In this document: one piece after another, positions 21,333 through 30,813 of the stretch
How the letters are laid out: each line of letters starts with the position of its first letter
Numbering within the stretch: position 1 is the first letter of the stretch
Source of the DNA: Enterobacter pseudoroggenkampii
GTDB taxonomy: Bacteria; Pseudomonadota; Gammaproteobacteria; Enterobacterales; Enterobacteriaceae
DNA: 64,000 nucleotides
Reading direction: 5' to 3'
Assembly: GCF_026420145.1 (NCBI RefSeq)
Contig: NZ_JAPMLV010000005.1
Location: forward strand, 1-64,000
The notes under the pieces: model-generated
Told to the model about the DNA's origin: nothing
The model's database searches: none
What the model saw: only the letters and a program-made list of their open reading frames with translations
Program-made: the position numbers and the translations under genes

Positions 21333-22015
21333 CGGACTACCCCAAACTAAACCTTATATATGAATGATTGTTTCACACTACAGGGAGGCGGTAAACCACT
21401 CTCTTACAGGGCTGCAACCTAATAACATTTGAATAACTCACAAATAAGTGCTGAGTTATAAACAGATGAGTGGCAGTGAAGGGAATTTTATTCACCTTTT
21501 CTGTGGATATAGTTGTGAAGAAGTGTCTGATTACCGATGAACAACCTTAAACGCTGCCATATCCCCTCTTTCACCTGAATTCAATAATGTAATTATTTTC
21601 ATAGAGTTAAATGTATTTTCATGAACACAAAACAGAATAACGTGACGATCATCACATCAGGGATCGTCGTGCTGATGAAAGATCGAACAGCGTCGGTTTT
21701 ATCCACAGATTGTGCCAATAAGTTAGTCACAATTTGTTTGAAAATTCGATTTTCATCGCACGTCAAGGCTGTAAATTGAAACAGTAGTCAGGGTTATGCC
21801 CAGTTATCCCATTTTTCTGTGGATAACATGGTGTAAGATCCTGTTCATTGTCAGTGACCAGATTTGAACAACCGGTTTTCTGACTCGGGTGAAACGATTT
21901 CAAACCCATAAAAAAACCTATAAATCATATACATGGAATATTGGTACAGAAATAGTTAAACTCTATCCACAGGGGACAATTTCTTCGTTTATTTTTTAAT
22001 CAAAAGGTTACCGTC
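21333..22015. promoter_or_regulatory. DARS2: Probable DARS2 (DnaA-reactivating sequence) between rppH and mutH
   Basis: A 683-bp AT-rich spacer with no gene. Two perfect DnaA boxes (TTATCCACA) are at 21699-21707 (+) and 21818-21826 (-). Near-matches are at 21502-21510 (-), 21794-21802 (+, TTATGCCCA), 21804-21812 (+, TTATCCCAT) and 21963-21971 (+, CTATCCACA). The three boxes in 21794-21826 (two forward, one reverse) resemble the DARS core. A perfect IHF consensus AATCAAAAGGTTA is at 21998-22010. In E. coli DARS2 lies in exactly this mutH-rppH spacer and promotes ADP-DnaA to ATP-DnaA exchange with IHF and Fis. The function here is inferred from position and boxes. The divergent mutH and rppH promoters must also lie here. 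Confidence 0.8.
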
Positions 22016-22708
22016 ATGCATCCGCTTACACCCTTGCTCTCACCGCCGTCCAGCGAGGGCCAGTTGCTCCAGCAGGCACAGCGTCTTGCGGGCTTTTCGC
22101 TTGGCGAGCTGGCGGCAATGGCAGGGCTTCCGATCCCGAAGGATCTTAAGCGGGATAAAGGCTGGATCGGCATGCTGCTTGAGCTGTGGCTGGGTGCGAG
22201 CGGAGGGAGCAAACCCGAGCAGGATTTTGCAGCACTTGGCGTGGAGTTAAAAACCATCCCAATAGATAGCCAGGGCAAGCCGCTTGAGACCACCTTTGTC
22301 TGCGTTGCGCCATTAACCGGCAACACCGGCGTGACGTGGGAAACGAGCCACGTTCGCCACAAGCTGAAGCGCGTGTTGTGGGTACCGGTTGAAGGCGAGC
22401 GACAGATCCCCCTGGCTGAACGTCGCGTTGGCGCGCCGCTGCTCTGGAGCCCGAACGAGGATGAAGAGCATCAGCTTCGGCTGGACTGGGAGGAGCTGAT
22501 GGACATGATCGTTCTTGGGCAGGTAGAGCGCATCACCGCCCGACACGGAGAAGTGTTACAGCTGCGTCCGAAAGCGGCCAACAGTAAAGCGCTTACCGAG
22601 GCCATCGGCGCACAGGGTGAGCCGATACTGACGCTGCCGCGCGGTTTTTATCTCAAAAAGAATTTCACCGGCGCGCTCCTGGCACGTCATTTCCTGTTAA
22701 AAACATAG
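22016..22708 (+). CDS. mutH: DNA mismatch repair endonuclease MutH
   Basis: Nicks the unmethylated strand at hemimethylated GATC after activation by MutL. 230 aa (E. coli 229). The catalytic D-x(n)-E-x-K motif is visible as [14 protein letters not shown], with the Asp, Glu and Lys in the expected order. [14 protein letters not shown] is the conserved N-terminal region. The ribosome site AAAAGG overlaps the IHF consensus at the end of DARS2. Confidence 0.98.
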   Translation: MHPLTPLLSPPSSEGQLLQQAQRLAGFSLGELAAMAGLPIPKDLKRDKGWIGMLLELWLGASGGSKPEQDFAALGVELKTIPIDSQGKPLETTFVCVAPLTGNTGVTWETSHVRHKLKRVLWVPVEGERQIPLAERRVGAPLLWSPNEDEEHQLRLDWEELMDMIVLGQVERITARHGEVLQLRPKAANSKALTEAIGAQGEPILTLPRGFYLKKNFTGALLARHFLLKT

Positions 22709-22836
22709 TTTTTTACTTATTTTGCGAGCTCTCAAACATAATCGACTGCTTTTTAAGATTTTACTGCTTCCTCAAGTCGCCATATCGGGTTAATACTAGA
22801 TTATGATTTGATACGCGCCAGATGAGGACGATAACG

Positions 22837-23055
22837 ATGAAAAAATGGGCAGTGTTAGTTTCAGCAGTCGGTTTAGCGTTTGCCGTATCGGGCTGTAGCA
22901 GCGATTACGTCATGGCGACAAAAGACGGTCGAATGATCCTTACCGACGGCAAACCCGAAGTTGACGATGATACCGGTCTGGTCAGCTACCGCGACCAGGA
23001 AGGCAATAAAATGCAGATCAATCGCGACGAAGTATCGCAAATTATCGAGCGATAA
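22837..23055 (+). CDS. ygdR: YgdR, DUF903 family small lipoprotein
   Basis: A 72-aa lipoprotein. A short signal peptide ends in the lipobox VSGC, and the mature part is the YgdI/YgdR SH3-like fold family ([17 protein letters not shown]). I start at the second ATG, MKKWAV, because the product then matches E. coli YgdR in length and the first five codons add nothing to the signal peptide. Its role is unknown; a terminator follows directly. Confidence 0.95.
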   Translation: MKKWAVLVSAVGLAFAVSGCSSDYVMATKDGRMILTDGKPEVDDDTGLVSYRDQEGNKMQINRDEVSQIIER

Positions 23056-23062
23056 ACAGAGA

Positions 23063-23089
23063 GAGGTCAGTCGCTTGCTGACCTTTTTG
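23063..23089 (+). terminator. ygdR: Intrinsic terminator of ygdR
   Basis: Arms AGGTCAG and CTGACCT around a 7-nt loop, followed by TTTT and a further T-rich tract. Confidence 0.85.
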
Positions 23090-23186
23090 ATTTTTTTCTT
23101 CCCCTTTTGCTTCCCCTCTGCCATGTTTATATTCCTTTGTCGGGCACGCCCTGACGCGGTCTATAAGTCTACTGAGGAAGCCGGCT

Positions 23187-24227
23187 ATGCATTATCACCG
23201 TATCCCCCACAGCGCTCTGGAAATAAGCCAACTGGGGTTGGGCACGATGACATTTGGTGAACAAAACAGCGAAGCCGATGCCCATGCACAACTCGATTAC
23301 GCCGTCAGCCAGGGGATTAACCTGATTGATGTCGCGGAGATGTACCCTGTTCCGCCACGTCCGGAAACGCAGGGACTTACCGAAACCTACGTCGGTAACT
23401 GGCTGGCAAAACACGGCAACCGTGAAAAGCTGGTGATTGCCTCCAAAGTCAGCGGCCCCGCGCGCAACAACGATACCGGGATCCGCCCGAATCAGATCCT
23501 CGATCGCAAGAATATCCGCGCCGCACTGGACGCCAGCCTGAAGCGCCTGCAAACCGATTATCTCGATCTGTATCAGGTGCACTGGCCTCAGCGCCCAACC
23601 AACTGCTTTGGTAAGCTCGGCTACACCTGGAATGAGAGCGCCCCCGCCGTGACGCTGCTGGAAACGCTGGAAGCGCTGACCGAATGCCAGCGCGCGGGAA
23701 AAATCCGCTATATTGGCGTCTCTAACGAAACGGCCTTTGGGGTCATGCGCTATCTGCACCTGGCGGATAAACACGATCTGCCGCGTATCGTGACTATTCA
23801 GAACCCGTACAGCCTGCTTAACCGCAGCTATGAAGTGGGTCTGGCCGAAGTGACGCAGTATGAAGAAGTGGAACTGCTCGCCTACTCCTGTCTCGGCTTC
23901 GGCACGCTGACGGGGAAATATCTGAACGGTGCGAAACCGGCCGGGGCGCGTAACACCCTCTTTAGCCGCTTTACCCGTTACAGCGGCGAGCAGACGCAGA
24001 AAGCCGTTGCCGCCTATGTGGATATCGCGAAGCGTCACGGTCTTGACCCTGCGCAGATGGCGCTGGCCTTCGTGCGTCGTCAGCCGTTTGTTGCCAGCAC
24101 CCTGCTGGGCGCGACCACGATGGAGCAGTTGAAAACCAATATTGCGAGTTTCAATCTGAACCTGAGTGAAGAGGTGTTAGCGGAGATTGAAGCGGTGCAT
24201 CAGGTTTATACTTATCCTGCACCGTAA
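23187..24227 (+). CDS. tas: Aldo-keto reductase Tas
   Basis: NADP(H)-dependent aldo/keto reductase, 346 aa, as in E. coli Tas. In E. coli it suppresses tyrosine auxotrophy of a tyrA mutant under starvation; its physiological substrate is unclear. The AKR catalytic Asp-Tyr pair is in DVAEMYP, and KTDYLDLYQVHWP and the C-terminal cofactor-binding segment (STLLGATTMEQL) are intact. Expressed alone between two terminators. Confidence 0.96.
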   Translation: MHYHRIPHSALEISQLGLGTMTFGEQNSEADAHAQLDYAVSQGINLIDVAEMYPVPPRPETQGLTETYVGNWLAKHGNREKLVIASKVSGPARNNDTGIRPNQILDRKNIRAALDASLKRLQTDYLDLYQVHWPQRPTNCFGKLGYTWNESAPAVTLLETLEALTECQRAGKIRYIGVSNETAFGVMRYLHLADKHDLPRIVTIQNPYSLLNRSYEVGLAEVTQYEEVELLAYSCLGFGTLTGKYLNGAKPAGARNTLFSRFTRYSGEQTQKAVAAYVDIAKRHGLDPAQMALAFVRRQPFVASTLLGATTMEQLKTNIASFNLNLSEEVLAEIEAVHQVYTYPAP

Positions 24228-24234
24228 TAAAAGC

Positions 24235-24261
24235 AAAACGGCAACGCACGTTGCCGTTTTT
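24235..24261 (+). terminator. tas: Intrinsic terminator of tas
   Basis: Perfect 11-bp arms AAAACGGCAAC / GTTGCCGTTTT around GCAC, ending in a T run. Confidence 0.92.
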
Positions 24262-24269
24262 AGGGTTTG

Positions 24270-24306
24270 CTCCCTCTCCCTGTGGGAGAGGGCCGGGGTG
24301 AGGGCA
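24270..24306. repeat. REP-like GC-rich palindrome (copy 2)
   Basis: Arms CCCTCTCCC / GGGAGAGGG around TGT, then GCCGGGGTGAGGGC. It shares its core with the element at 18507-18533 and lies between the convergent tas and lplT genes, the usual REP location. Confidence 0.65.
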
Positions 24307-24320
24307 TCAGGCCGCACTTA

Positions 24321-25514
24321 TCAGCGGCGACGTTGCCAGATCCACAAACCCGCAATCGCCAGCGCAAACAGCCCGCCAAACCCGACGCCAATCCCCACCA
24401 CCGGCACACCCACTTTTACCGCCAGCGAGTAGAGCCCCAGCATTAGCAGCATCGCCAGGTTTTCCCCCAGGTTTTGTACCGCGATGGCATTGCCTGCCCC
24501 GACGGTCTGTTTGCCCCGCTCCTGCAGTAACGCGTTCAGTGGCACCACGAAGAAACCGCCCAGAATACCAATCAGGATGAGGAGGACATACGCGGGCAAT
24601 AACGCATGCTGCAGCGAGAAGATCAGCACCACGACGCCAATCAGGATCCCTGCGGGCATGCAGCGTGCTACCGTCTCGAGCGTTACCAGCTTCGCCGCCG
24701 CGCCTGCCCCCACCACAATGCCGATGGCCACCATCGCATTCAGATAGGTCGGCGTCGCGTTGTCAGTAATCCCCAGCGCCACCGGCACCCACAGCACCAG
24801 CAGGAAGCGCAGCGTGACGCCCGCACCCCAGAACATACTGGTCCCCATCAGGGAAAAACGCGTTTCACCGTTACGCCACAGCACGCGGCAGGCGGTAAAG
24901 AAACTGCCGGTCATCGGTTTAAAGCGCCAGGATTGCCCCGGGCGAGCCACCGGCAGCTTAGGAATAAACAGGTTCGCCACGACCGCCCCACCATACACCG
25001 CCGCGCATACGCCCAGTGCCGCCAGGATATGCCAGTCGGCCAGCACGCCGCCCGCAACGGATCCGAGCAGGATAGCGGCAATGGTTGACGACTCCATCAG
25101 ACCGTTGGCTTTCACCAGCTTATCCCCGGTGGTCAGCTCGCCGAGAATGCCATACTTCGCCGGGGAGTAGGCGGCGGCGCCAATGCCCACCAGCGTATAG
25201 CCAATAAACGGATTAAAGCCAAAACAAATGCTGGCCGCACCCAGCAGCTTGAGGCCATTGGCAAACATCATCACCCGACCTTTCGGGAAGCTGTCCGCCA
25301 CCTGCCCGACGAACGGAGCAAAGATAATGTAAGCGCCCACAAACACCATCTGCAGGATCGGCTGACTCCAGTCGGGGTAAAACTCGGCTTTCAGCAGCGC
25401 CAGCGTGGCAAACAGCAGCGCGTTATCGCCGAACGCAGAGAGAAACTGTGCGGCGATGACGGCCATCATGCCTTTCGATCTGAGCGATGTGTTAGTGTGT
25501 ACTGACTCACGCAT
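24321..25514 (-). CDS. lplT: Lysophospholipid transporter LplT
   Basis: Major-facilitator flippase that brings lysophosphatidylethanolamine from the outer to the inner leaflet of the inner membrane, where Aas re-acylates it. About 397 aa (E. coli 397) and 12 membrane segments. Start ATG chosen at [10 protein letters not shown] to match E. coli; the open frame extends seven codons upstream. It overlaps aas by 8 bases, forming the aas-lplT remodelling operon. Motif [13 protein letters not shown] is typical. Confidence 0.97.
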   Translation of the reverse strand: MRESVHTNTSLRSKGMMAVIAAQFLSAFGDNALLFATLALLKAEFYPDWSQPILQMVFVGAYIIFAPFVGQVADSFPKGRVMMFANGLKLLGAASICFGFNPFIGYTLVGIGAAAYSPAKYGILGELTTGDKLVKANGLMESSTIAAILLGSVAGGVLADWHILAALGVCAAVYGGAVVANLFIPKLPVARPGQSWRFKPMTGSFFTACRVLWRNGETRFSLMGTSMFWGAGVTLRFLLVLWVPVALGITDNATPTYLNAMVAIGIVVGAGAAAKLVTLETVARCMPAGILIGVVVLIFSLQHALLPAYVLLILIGILGGFFVVPLNALLQERGKQTVGAGNAIAVQNLGENLAMLLMLGLYSLAVKVGVPVVGIGVGFGGLFALAIAGLWIWQRRR

Positions 25515-27666
25515 TTTGCTGTTCCGCCTCTTCAACCATGCCTTTCAGGGTCACGAAATCGGGCTTCCCGCTACCCAGCACAGGGAGCTGTTTCAGGTAG
25601 CGAATATCGCGCGGCACGGCCAGTTCAGGAATACCGTGTTCACGCGCATAGCTCAGTAACCTGTCGCGCTTAAGCTCACCGTCGGTCGTAAACAGCACCA
25701 GCGCCTCGCCTTTGCTGGCGTCACTCTTCACCACCGTCGCATGCATCTTATCCGTGGACACGGCCGTCGCCAGCTGCTCAACCATTTCCAGAGAGACCAT
25801 TTCACCGGCGATTTTGGCAAAGCGTTTCGCGCGTCCTTGAATCTGTACAAAGCCCTGTTCATCAAAACGGACGATATCCCCGGTGTCGTACCAGCCGGTT
25901 TCAACCTCGCCGTTGACATTTTCCGCTGTGGGCACCTCCAGCACGCCCGGGTTTTCCACGCGCAGATACCCGTTCATCACGTTTGGCCCTTTGAGCTGCA
26001 GACGGCCACCGTCCTCAATGCCCGGCACGGCCAGCAGACGCGCGTCCATCCCCGGCAGAATTCGGCCAACCGTACCCGGTTTCGCCGCCATCGGCACGTT
26101 AATCGAGACCACGGGCGCACACTCGGTCACGCCATACCCTTCGAGAATGCGCAGGCCAAACTTGTCCTGCCAGATCTGACGCGTGCTCTCCTGCAGTTTT
26201 TCCGCACCGGCCACCACATACCGCACGCGATAGAAGTCATACGGATTGGCGAAACGCGCATAGTTGCCGAGGAAGGTTGAGGTGCCGAACAGGACGGTGC
26301 AGTTACGGTCATACACCAGCTCCGGCACAATCCGGTAATGCAGCGGGCTTGGATAAAGGAACACTTCTGCGCCGGTCAGCAGCGGCGTAAACAGCCCCAC
26401 CGTCAGGCCAAAGGAGTGGAACAGCGGCAGCGCCGACATAAAACGGTCATCCGCGGTAAAGTCAGCAATGCTTTTGATCTGCTCAACGTTCGCCAGAATG
26501 CTCTTGTGGCTGTGGACGACGCCTTTCGGGTTGCCCTCCGATCCCGACGTGAAGAGGATAATGGCGTCATCTTCCGGCTGCTGTTTGACCTGCGCCAGAC
26601 GCGGCACCAGCAGGTGAGCAAAAATCCACAGCTTGTCGCCGGTGGTCACGTCGGCTTTCAGATCCTCCAGGAAGACCCAGCGTACCTGGGTGAGCTGCTC
26701 GGGAAGATGCCAGAGCTTGCCTTTGTCCAGGAACTGACGAGAGGTAAAGACGGTATTAATCTGGGCAGCGGTGATGGCGCTGGTCAGCCCTTTCACGCCC
26801 GCCGTGTAGTTCATCATCGCCGGGATCCGGCCCCTGGAAACCGCACCAAAAATCACCGCCGCGCTGATGCCCGCGTTAGGCAGCATCAGGCCAATCTTTT
26901 CGCCCTTTTTGCTGTACTTCTCAAGAATGCGGCCCACAAACAGGGTCTTGGTCAGCAGTTTGCGATAGGTATCCGGGGTAAAGTTGATGTCTTCGATGCA
27001 GTTTTTCTTCGCGCCATAGCGGTGCTGCGCGGAAAGCAGAGATTCGTACAGCGTTTCGCGCGGACGCACGGCCATGCGCGCTTCCATCATAATCTGGTGC
27101 AGCATTTCCCCGGCGATTTTACGGCGATCGCGGGCACGCGGCGCGTCGGGCATCGGTAACGACGTTGGCGGCAGAATATGCAGCGTGATTTTGGGGAACA
27201 GACGCTGCTTCACCAGTCCCTTCAGACGGCTGAAATGGGTCAGCTCTGCGCCTTCAATTCGCAGCGGCACTACGGTCGCTTTTGACTTCGCCGCGACAAA
27301 CCCCGCACCGTCGTAGATTTTCATCAGCGAACCGGTCACGGAGATACGCCCTTCCGGGAAAATGACCACCGGACGACCCTGCTCGACCAGACGCACCAGA
27401 TGCTTAATCATCATCGGCTTTGTCGGGTCGAGCGGCACAAAATCAATCAGCGGCGTGAGCCAGCGCATGTACCACTGCTGGCTGATGGAGGTATAGACCG
27501 CAAATACCGGGCGCACGGGCAGAAACAGCGCCAGCAGGATACCGTCTATAAAGGAAACATGATTTGGTGTGATAAGAACGCGTTCGCCGCGAAGCGCCTG
27601 GGCATCGCCAGTGACGCGGATGCGAAAAAGAATACGGAACAGTGTACGGAAGAACCCAAATAGCAT
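25507..27666 (-). CDS. aas: Aas: lysoPE acyltransferase / acyl-ACP synthetase
   Basis: Bifunctional inner-membrane enzyme that activates fatty acid to acyl-ACP and transfers it to lysophosphatidylethanolamine. 719 aa, as in E. coli. The N-terminal PlsC-like acyltransferase has [11 protein letters not shown] (HX4D motif) and FPEGRIS. The C-terminal AMP-forming synthetase has the P-loop [16 protein letters not shown] and [15 protein letters not shown]. The start at 27666 follows AAAGGGAGTTGAG; 28 upstream codons were excluded because they are unlike Aas. Confidence 0.97.
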   Translation of the reverse strand: MLFGFFRTLFRILFRIRVTGDAQALRGERVLITPNHVSFIDGILLALFLPVRPVFAVYTSISQQWYMRWLTPLIDFVPLDPTKPMMIKHLVRLVEQGRPVVIFPEGRISVTGSLMKIYDGAGFVAAKSKATVVPLRIEGAELTHFSRLKGLVKQRLFPKITLHILPPTSLPMPDAPRARDRRKIAGEMLHQIMMEARMAVRPRETLYESLLSAQHRYGAKKNCIEDINFTPDTYRKLLTKTLFVGRILEKYSKKGEKIGLMLPNAGISAAVIFGAVSRGRIPAMMNYTAGVKGLTSAITAAQINTVFTSRQFLDKGKLWHLPEQLTQVRWVFLEDLKADVTTGDKLWIFAHLLVPRLAQVKQQPEDDAIILFTSGSEGNPKGVVHSHKSILANVEQIKSIADFTADDRFMSALPLFHSFGLTVGLFTPLLTGAEVFLYPSPLHYRIVPELVYDRNCTVLFGTSTFLGNYARFANPYDFYRVRYVVAGAEKLQESTRQIWQDKFGLRILEGYGVTECAPVVSINVPMAAKPGTVGRILPGMDARLLAVPGIEDGGRLQLKGPNVMNGYLRVENPGVLEVPTAENVNGEVETGWYDTGDIVRFDEQGFVQIQGRAKRFAKIAGEMVSLEMVEQLATAVSTDKMHATVVKSDASKGEALVLFTTDGELKRDRLLSYAREHGIPELAVPRDIRYLKQLPVLGSGKPDFVTLKGMVEEAEQQNA

Positions 27667-27761
27667 CTCAACTCCCTTTGCCAGCCAGTGTGGAGGGTTG
27701 ATAGTAAATGGTGGCAGATTACACGAGAAGTGATACGGGAGCGACAGCAAAAGTGGAGGCG

Positions 27762-27847
27762 AAAAAAAACCTGCGCATCCGCGCAGGTTGGTGCAAGAGA
27801 TGAGTACGAAACCGTACTAAGAATTCTCACCAATCAATACCTCTGGG
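27762..27847 (-). ncRNA. omrA: OmrA small regulatory RNA
   Basis: About 86 nt on the minus strand. The 5' end CCCAGAGGTATTGATTGGTG is the conserved OmrA/B seed. A variable central hairpin (TACGGTTTCGTA) follows, then a strong terminator with arms AACCTGCGC / GCGCAGGTT and eight T. In E. coli OmrA/B are Hfq-bound, OmpR-activated and repress outer-membrane proteins (CirA, FecA, FepA, OmpT), csgD and ompR. It lies between aas and galR as in E. coli. An extended -10 (TGATACAGT) ends about 6 bases before the 5' end. No second copy (omrB) is visible up to galR. Confidence 0.95.
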
Positions 27848-28057
27848 ATCTCAACTGTATCAATCTCATTAACATCCTCGCCATCGGACAATCGCAACAG
27901 CCTGAGGCAAAGTGTAACCAAAGGTTCAGATTGACATTCTTCAGACATGACTGCGCGTGTAACGATTACACCGCCAGGGTTGTTCTGCGTCACGTTTGTG
28001 GAGAGCGGAAATCCGCTCCCCTTGAATGCGCGCCGCTTTTCCGCAACACTATTTGGT

Positions 28058-28073
28058 GTGTAAACGCTTACCC
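28058..28073 (+). promoter_or_regulatory. GalR-type operator upstream of galR
   Basis: GTGTAAACGCTTACCC is a 16-bp near-palindrome matching the GalR/GalS operator (GTGKAANCGNTTNCAC) at most positions, with the central CG. It ends 18 bases before the galR start codon, so autoregulation is likely. Confidence 0.75.
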
Positions 28074-28091
28074 CCAATAAGAAGGTAATGA

Positions 28092-29108
28092 ATGGCGACA
28101 ATAAAGGATGTGGCCCGTCTGGCAGGTGTGTCGGTGGCAACCGTCTCCCGCGTGATTAACGACTCCCCAAAAGCCAGTGACGCATCACGCCAGGCGGTAC
28201 AAAGCGCCATGGAATCCCTGAACTATCATCCCAATGCCAATGCCCGCGCGCTCGCCCAGCAGTCCACAGAAACCATTGGTCTGGTGGTAGGAGATGTCTC
28301 CGATCCCTTTTTCGGCGCGATGGTGAAAGCCGTTGAGCAGGTTTCTTATCAGACAGGCAATTTTTTGCTGATCGGCAATGGCTATCATAATGAACAAAAA
28401 GAACGCCAGGCCATCGAGCAGCTGATCCGCCACCGCTGCGCGGCGCTGGTAGTACACGCCAAAATGATCCCGGATGCCGAACTGATTCATCTGATGAAGC
28501 AGATCCCCGGGATGGTCATCATCAACCGCATTATTCCCGGCTTTGAGAAACGCTGCGTGGCGCTCGACGACCGCTACGGCGCGTGGCTTGCGACCCGTCA
28601 TCTGATTCAGCAGGGCCACACCCGGATTGGCTATCTCTGTTCAAACCACCCGATTTCTGATGCAGAAGACCGTCTGCAGGGCTACTACGATGCCCTGCGC
28701 GAAAACGGACTGCCGTGCAATGACCGCCTGGTGGCCTATGGCGAACCGGATGAGAGCGGCGGTGAACAGGCCATGACCGAGCTGCTGGGTCGCGGACGGA
28801 ATTTCACGGCGGTTGCCAGCTATAACGACTCGATGGCCGCAGGGGCAATGGGGGTGTTGAACGACAACGGGATTGAGGTACCGGCAGAAATTTCGCTGAT
28901 TGGCTTCGACGACGTGCTGGTCTCCCGCTACGTTCGCCCGCGCCTGACCACCGTGCGCTACCCGATTATCACCATGGCCACACAGGCCGCCGAGCTGGCG
29001 TTAGCGCTGGCGGAACAGCGCCAGCCGCCGGATATTACGCATCTGTTTAGTCCGACGCTGGTTCGTCGTCACTCCGTTGCGTCGCCTGCGGAAGCGCAGA
29101 GCGAATAA
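28092..29108 (+). CDS. galR: Galactose operon repressor GalR
   Basis: LacI-family repressor of galactose uptake and catabolism. 338 aa (E. coli 343). The N-terminal HTH (TIKDVARLAGVSVATVSRVIN, residues 3-23) and hinge (ARALAQQSTETIGLVVGDVSDPFFG) precede the periplasmic-binding-like sugar domain. Its neighbourhood (omrA-galR-lysA) is as in E. coli, except that two genes have been inserted before lysA. Its 3' end overlaps the convergent acetyltransferase gene by 40 bases. Confidence 0.96.
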   Translation: MATIKDVARLAGVSVATVSRVINDSPKASDASRQAVQSAMESLNYHPNANARALAQQSTETIGLVVGDVSDPFFGAMVKAVEQVSYQTGNFLLIGNGYHNEQKERQAIEQLIRHRCAALVVHAKMIPDAELIHLMKQIPGMVIINRIIPGFEKRCVALDDRYGAWLATRHLIQQGHTRIGYLCSNHPISDAEDRLQGYYDALRENGLPCNDRLVAYGEPDESGGEQAMTELLGRGRNFTAVASYNDSMAAGAMGVLNDNGIEVPAEISLIGFDDVLVSRYVRPRLTTVRYPIITMATQAAELALALAEQRQPPDITHLFSPTLVRRHSVASPAEAQSE

Positions 29109-29554
29109 CGGTAGAGGTGAACCCGCGTGTTGGGGTATTCCAGCCCATCGCCGATATATTGCCAGCCGTAACGTTCGTAGAAGTCACGGCAGGCAGACCA
29201 GAGGTGCAGTTCTTCATATCCCGCCTGCGCGGCCCAGGTAATAACATGCTGCTGTAACTTTCCTGCCAGCCCCTTGCCTCGCGCCGCGTCGTCAACGTAC
29301 AGCGCCGCCAGCCACGGAAAGAGATCCTGACGGGTGATCAAATCGCAGCGCCAGATCCCCACCGTGCCAATAAGCTGTTGGTCTTCTACGGCAATAAAGG
29401 TCAGCGGTAATTTTCCCGGCGTCTGGCTGTGCTCAACGATGCTGTGGAAAAATTCCCGGGGAAGCCCTTCGCCAAACGCCTGCCAGATCCAGTCGGTTAC
29501 CTGCTCAGCATACTGCGGTGCATCGTAAAGCGGGAGGATAACAGTCTTTTTCAC
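29069..29554 (-). CDS. GNAT family N-acetyltransferase
   Basis: 161 aa with a GNAT fold. The acetyl-CoA loop is ALYVDDAARGKGLAGKL (Q/RxxGxG/A type), followed by ELHLWSACRDFYERYGW, the usual strand 5/helix 4 with Tyr. It probably transfers acetyl to a small molecule or peptide; the substrate cannot be told. Not present at this place in E. coli K-12. Its C-terminal 13 codons overlap the end of galR on the other strand. Confidence 0.85.
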   Translation of the reverse strand: MKKTVILPLYDAPQYAEQVTDWIWQAFGEGLPREFFHSIVEHSQTPGKLPLTFIAVEDQQLIGTVGIWRCDLITRQDLFPWLAALYVDDAARGKGLAGKLQQHVITWAAQAGYEELHLWSACRDFYERYGWQYIGDGLEYPNTRVHLYRYSLCASAGDATE

Positions 29555-29775
29555 GTTTCACCTGCGTATTCTCATTAATGGGCTGGCCTGACGCCTCCAG
29601 CTCGTTTTGGCGATTATTTTACCAGAGTCAGACTATTTAGTTTTACTTCAGGCAGGCCAGACAAATCGTTACCGAAAAGCGTGATCGTGGCGGAATTTTT
29701 GCGCTTCCCGCATCGCTTATACGGCGTAAGCTCTGTGTTAAACTGCAGATCATTACGTGAAAGCAGGAATGTAGA

Positions 29776-30813
29776 ATGGTAACAATGCTGGATGTCTCAC
29801 TGCGCGCGGGCGTGTCGAAGGCCACGGTATCGCGCGTGCTGAACGGCACGGGTCAGGTTAAAGAGAGTACGCGTCAGCAGGTGTTTGCGGCGATGGAAGA
29901 GCTGGGCTATCGGCCGAACTTTCTCGCGCGCTCGCTGGCTAACCAGACCAGCAACAGCATTGGTCTGGTCGTCTCGACCTTCGACGGCTTTTACTTTGGC
30001 CGCCTTCTCCAGCAGGCGTCGCGGCAGACCGAAACCCACGGGAAACAGCTTATCGTCACCGACGGTCACGACGCGCCGGAACAGGAAGAACAGGCGGTGC
30101 AGATGCTCGCCGATCGCCAGTGCGATGCCATCGTGCTTTATACGCGCTATATGAGCGAAAAAGCGATCATCAAACTGATGAACACCGTAAAAACACCGCT
30201 GGTGGTCATTAACCGTGAAGTGAGCCAGGCGCCGGATCGCTGTGTGTTCTTCGAACAGCAGGATGCCGCGTTTAAGGCCGTGGATTATCTGATCGAACAG
30301 GGCCATCGGGAGATCGCCTGTATCACCGTCCCGATCCATACCCCAACCGGGAAAGCGAGGCTGACGGGCTATCGCAAGGCGCTGGAAAAGCACGGCATCC
30401 GTCTGGACGAGCGTCGGATAAAGTACGGCGATGCGGGAATGACCGGGGGATACGAGCTGTGCAAGGAATTGATTGCCGACGGTGTATCGTTTAGCGCCCT
30501 GTTTGCCTGTAACGACGATATGGCGCTGGGCGCGTCCAAAGCGTTACACCAGGCGGGGCGTAAAATCCCGCAGGATATTTCACTGTTCGGCTTTGACGAT
30601 GCCCCTAGCGCGAAATGGCTGGAACCTGCGCTCTCGTCGGTTTATCTGCCCATCGACAATATGATTGTCACGGCCATCGATCAGGCGATCCGGCTGGCAA
30701 AAAACCAGCCGGTCGATGCCATCCCACCGTTTACCGGCACGCTGGTCTTACGCGATTCGGTCACAACGGGGCCGTACTTACATCAGATGAGCTCTAACGC
30801 CAGCAGTTCCTGA
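29776..30813 (+). CDS. LacI-family transcriptional regulator (AscG/GalR-like)
   Basis: 345 aa. The N-terminal HTH (TMLDVSLRAGVSKATVSRVLN) and hinge (LARSLANQTSNSIGLVV) precede a sugar-binding core (CNDDMALGASKALH, LFGFDDAPSAKW). It resembles AscG, the repressor of aryl-beta-glucoside genes, more than GalR, but no transport or catabolic gene is adjacent, so its target is unknown. The start has AGGA about 7 bases upstream. Its last 31 bases overlap the convergent end of lysA. Confidence 0.85.
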   Translation: MVTMLDVSLRAGVSKATVSRVLNGTGQVKESTRQQVFAAMEELGYRPNFLARSLANQTSNSIGLVVSTFDGFYFGRLLQQASRQTETHGKQLIVTDGHDAPEQEEQAVQMLADRQCDAIVLYTRYMSEKAIIKLMNTVKTPLVVINREVSQAPDRCVFFEQQDAAFKAVDYLIEQGHREIACITVPIHTPTGKARLTGYRKALEKHGIRLDERRIKYGDAGMTGGYELCKELIADGVSFSALFACNDDMALGASKALHQAGRKIPQDISLFGFDDAPSAKWLEPALSSVYLPIDNMIVTAIDQAIRLAKNQPVDAIPPFTGTLVLRDSVTTGPYLHQMSSNASSS

